The notes under the pieces: model-generated
What the model was told of the DNA's origin: nothing
The model's input: only the letters and a program-made list of their open reading frames with translations
Database searches by the model: none
Shown: piece after piece, positions 42,888 to 44,545 of the stretch
Position numbering within the stretch: position 1 is the first letter of the stretch
Layout: each line of letters opens with the position of its first letter
Position numbers and translations under genes: made by a program
Assembly: GCF_003611695.1 (NCBI RefSeq)
Contig: NZ_RAWE01000065.1
Location: 1-44,545, forward strand
DNA length: 44,545 bases
From: Corallococcus carmarthensis
GTDB taxonomy: Bacteria; Myxococcota; Myxococcia; Myxococcales; Myxococcaceae
Direction of reading: 5' to 3'

Positions 42888-43640
42888 CTACTGGATGGCG
42901 AAGATGAGCGTCACCTTCGCCTGCACCGTCTGCTCCTCCGGCTGGATGGGCGTGGTGGGCGCGGCTCGCGATTCCGCCATGTCCATGGCGAAGGTGGCCG
43001 GGTACAGGCGCGGGGCCTCCGTCACCGTGCTCGCGTCCAGCACCGCGCCCAGCTTCACGTTGAGCGACGCGGCCAGCACGTCCGCGGACCTCCTCGCTCG
43101 CGCCACCGCCTGCCGCAGCGCTTCGCCCTGCACGGCGTCCTCGCGGCTCAGGCCGAAGCGCACGGAGTCCACCCGGTTCGCTCCCGCCGCCAGGGCCTTG
43201 TCCAACAGGGCCCCCACCTTGGACAGGTCCGTCACGTGGACGCTGACCAGGTTGCTCACGCGGTAGCCCTTGAGCTTCGGCTCCCCGCCCTGCGGCGGCG
43301 ACGGCGTGTACTCCGGATAGACGTTGTAGTTGCGCGTCTGCAGGTCCCTCTTCGCGATGCCCGCGCCCGTCAGCGCCGCGAGCACCTTCTCCATCCGCTT
43401 CGCGTTCTCCTCGCCCGCGGCCTTCGCGTTCGGAGCGGACGTCTCCACCGCCACGTCGATGAAGGCTTCGTCCGGCTGCGCCTTCACCTCGCCCGTGCCC
43501 TCCACGCGCAGCGTGCGCACCTGTGGATCCACGGGCGGCCTCGGCTGCGGTGAACCGGACGGCGGAACCTGCGTCTGCGCGGCGGCGGTGAAGCCCGCGA
43601 GCATCACCAGCGTCGTCAACATCCTGCGAACAGCGGACAT
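42888..43640 (-). CDS. SIMPL-domain (DUF541) exported protein; host gene for integration
   Basis: A 250-residue protein. MLTTLVMLAGFTAAAQTQV is the signal peptide. The SIMPL domain is shown by VRTLRVEGTGEVKAQPDEAF, IAKRDLQTRNYNVYPEYTPS and AVARARRSADVLAASLNVKL. AAGGAGG precedes the ATG. The final codons VTLIFAIQ-stop lie in the attachment core and the element-supplied flank, so the array has replaced the native 3' end without breaking the frame. SIMPL proteins act in the periplasm; the precise role is unknown. Confidence 0.9.
   Translation of the reverse strand: MSAVRRMLTTLVMLAGFTAAAQTQVPPSGSPQPRPPVDPQVRTLRVEGTGEVKAQPDEAFIDVAVETSAPNAKAAGEENAKRMEKVLAALTGAGIAKRDLQTRNYNVYPEYTPSPPQGGEPKLKGYRVSNLVSVHVTDLSKVGALLDKALAAGANRVDSVRFGLSREDAVQGEALRQAVARARRSADVLAASLNVKLGAVLDASTVTEAPRLYPATFAMDMAESRAAPTTPIQPEEQTVQAKVTLIFAIQ
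42901..42918 (+). other. Attachment core, right end of array (attR)
   Basis: AAGATGAGCGTCACCTTC inside the SIMPL gene 3' end. To its right is chromosomal SIMPL coding DNA; to its left is island C DNA ending in CTACTGGATGGCG. It is the fourth copy of the core. Confidence 0.85.
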
Positions 43641-43705
43641 GGCGCCTCCTTCCCAAGGCGGGGTGAACCTTCGCGCGTCTAGCGCGAAAGCCCCTCACGC
43701 CCCAA

Positions 43706-43748
43706 GGACGCCCCGGCCCCGGTGGACATTCACCGGCCTGGGGCGTCC
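43706..43748 (-). terminator. Strong GC hairpin after the hemerythrin gene
   Basis: GGACGCCCCGGCC (43706-43718) pairs with the GG-rich right arm up to 43748 (CACCGGCCTGGGGCGTCC), with one imperfection in the middle and a 6-nt loop. It lies between the hemerythrin stop (43765) and the SIMPL start. There is no T-run, so a terminator role is probable but not certain. Confidence 0.5.
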
Positions 43749-43764
43749 AGCGCCGGACGCTCGC

Positions 43765-44409
43765 CTAATGGAGCGATTCGCCCGTCTGGTCCAGCGACAT
43801 CATGGACTCCAGCGGCTTCTTCAGCGGACGCGGCGTGGCCCTGTGCACCTGCGTCACCGCCTTGCGGCGCGCGACGCGCAGCGCGTCCCGGCCCATGTCC
43901 ATCATCGCCGCCACCGCGCCCGTCAGCAGGTTGCCCGGCGGCGTGTCCGGCGAGGCCGGGTGCGGGTGCGTGGGCGCCGCCTTCTTCGCCAGCTCCAGCG
44001 CCTCGCCCACCTGCTTCAACTCCTGCGGCTTGAAGACCTTCTTCACCTCCGGGAAGAGGTACTGCTCCTCCTCCGTCACGTGGGCGCGCACGTTCTCCAT
44101 CAGCACGTGCACCTTCGCGTCGAAGCGCTCGGACTCCGGCGGGAGCGTGTCCAGCTCCGACAGCACCCACTTCACCACGTGGTGCTCCTCCAGCGCGCGC
44201 AGCACGTCCGGGGACAGGTCCTCCGAACGCGCACGCACGGCCGGGTAGAAGACCTGCTCCTCGATGGCGGCGTGGATGGACAGCTCGCGCACCATGTCGT
44301 CCACCAGCTTGCGCTTGTGCGCCAGCGCGTGGTCGCCCGCCTTCTCGAACTTGCGGAACAGCTGCTCCACCGTCTTGTGGTCCGCCTTCAGCAACATGAT
44401 GGCATCCAT
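43765..44409 (-). CDS. Hemerythrin HHE-domain protein
   Basis: A 214-residue protein. The start MDAIMLLKADHK has GGGAGA upstream; a longer opening is rejected. Hemerythrin-like ligands are visible in KADHKTVEQLF, IHAAIEEQVFYPAV, ALEEHHVVKWVL and VRAHVTEEEQYLFPEV: a four-helix di-iron site. The C-terminal ~70 residues (AAMMDMGRDALRVARRKA) are basic and outside the core domain. Likely cytoplasmic oxygen, NO or iron sensing or storage. Confidence 0.9.
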   Translation of the reverse strand: MDAIMLLKADHKTVEQLFRKFEKAGDHALAHKRKLVDDMVRELSIHAAIEEQVFYPAVRARSEDLSPDVLRALEEHHVVKWVLSELDTLPPESERFDAKVHVLMENVRAHVTEEEQYLFPEVKKVFKPQELKQVGEALELAKKAAPTHPHPASPDTPPGNLLTGAVAAMMDMGRDALRVARRKAVTQVHRATPRPLKKPLESMMSLDQTGESLH

Positions 44410-44545
44410 CGGCCGTCTCCCTTCCATCGAAGCGGGGGGCCGCGCTTCCCCCATCGCGAAGACGCTCGGACCCGAAGGGCCCTGGCGCAGCGCGGCACGG
44501 AGTGAAGGGTGGGGATGGATTCCCGGCCGTGCCCACCCTTCACTC
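44410..44545. repeat. Upstream region with perfect 14-bp inverted repeat at window edge
   Basis: GAGTGAAGGGTGGG (44500-44513) and its exact complement (44532-44545) are 18 nt apart at the very end of the window. It could be a terminator of a gene beyond the edge. The remaining ~90 bp should contain the hemerythrin promoter; no clear motif was seen. Confidence 0.6.

Larger units (their letters stand above)
32371..42918. mobile_element. Island C: complete sit element with kinases and integrase
   Basis: Bounded by cores at 32371 and 42901. It contains, from left to right, the 164-bp arm, zinc-ribbon protein, DUF2019, Imm52, SitA, SitB, two kinases and DUF2381 (all minus), then a plus-strand integrase and right-arm repeat. 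No phage structural genes are present. It is the only island with a full-length integrase, and it sits next to the SIMPL gene as expected for the latest insertion (inference). Confidence 0.85.

Noticed and set aside
23976-42918. Complete prophage
   Set aside because: There are no capsid, tail, terminase or lysis genes; only integrase and arm sequences are phage-like.
42880-42920. tRNA gene as attachment site
   Set aside because: No cloverleaf is seen; the core is the SIMPL coding end.

Overview
The window is GC-rich DNA from a myxobacterium of the Myxococcus/Corallococcus group. This is inferred from the very high G+C, the DAGT- and SDGG-rich lipoprotein linkers, a DUF2381 gene next to Hanks-type kinases, and SitA-type lipoprotein toxins, which are known from Myxococcus xanthus. 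No taxonomic search could be run.

Positions 1-23970 and 42888-44545 look like ordinary chromosome. On the left is a minus-strand cluster: a DJ-1/PfpI protein, an F420-type NADP oxidoreductase, an NrtR-type NUDIX regulator, a PP2C phosphatase and a Zn-ribbon kinase-like protein that runs off the edge. Dyads of the form GTGTC-N5-GACAC, or the looser GTGT-N7-ACAC, sit before the regulator and before the phosphatase, so the NUDIX protein may control both units. Next come a LysR regulator, a lipid kinase, an SDR enzyme, and an export-oriented group: a PEGA protein, an M64 peptidase, a lamin-tail lipoprotein, a nuclease-fold/lamin-tail lipoprotein and a small lipoprotein. A second divergent LysR/DJ-1 pair, a DODA dioxygenase, a small membrane protein, a copper-type group (YtkA-like, a Sco-like protein without its cysteines, and a canonical Sco), a receiver-PAS-PAS histidine kinase and an isochorismatase-like hydrolase follow.

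Positions 23976-42918 hold the most interesting structure: three tandemly integrated islands (A, B, C) bounded by four copies of an 18-bp core at 23976, 27099, 32371 and 42901. The core is the 3' end of a SIMPL-domain gene, and each island junction that restores the reading frame re-creates the C-terminus VTLIFAIQ. Each island starts with a 164-bp conserved left arm. C and B end with a tyrosine integrase and a matching right arm. Each island carries a sitB-sitA-sitI style toxin-immunity operon. C is the complete version: zinc ribbon protein, DUF2019, Imm52-type immunity, Tox-REase-5-type SitA, SitB, two Ser/Thr kinases, DUF2381 and integrase. B carries a different SitA with an HNH-like C-terminus and two tandem immunity paralogues. 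B has lost about 4.6 kb by recombination at the 8-bp microhomology GCAGATTC, which fused the 3' end of the kinase gene to a truncated integrase. A is a relic that keeps sitA and sitI but only the tail of sitB and a deleted DUF2019 gene.

The likely biology is serial capture of kin-discrimination toxin/immunity cassettes at one attachment site, followed by decay of the older copies. Only C still looks able to supply its own integrase. After the array come the SIMPL gene itself and a hemerythrin-domain protein.
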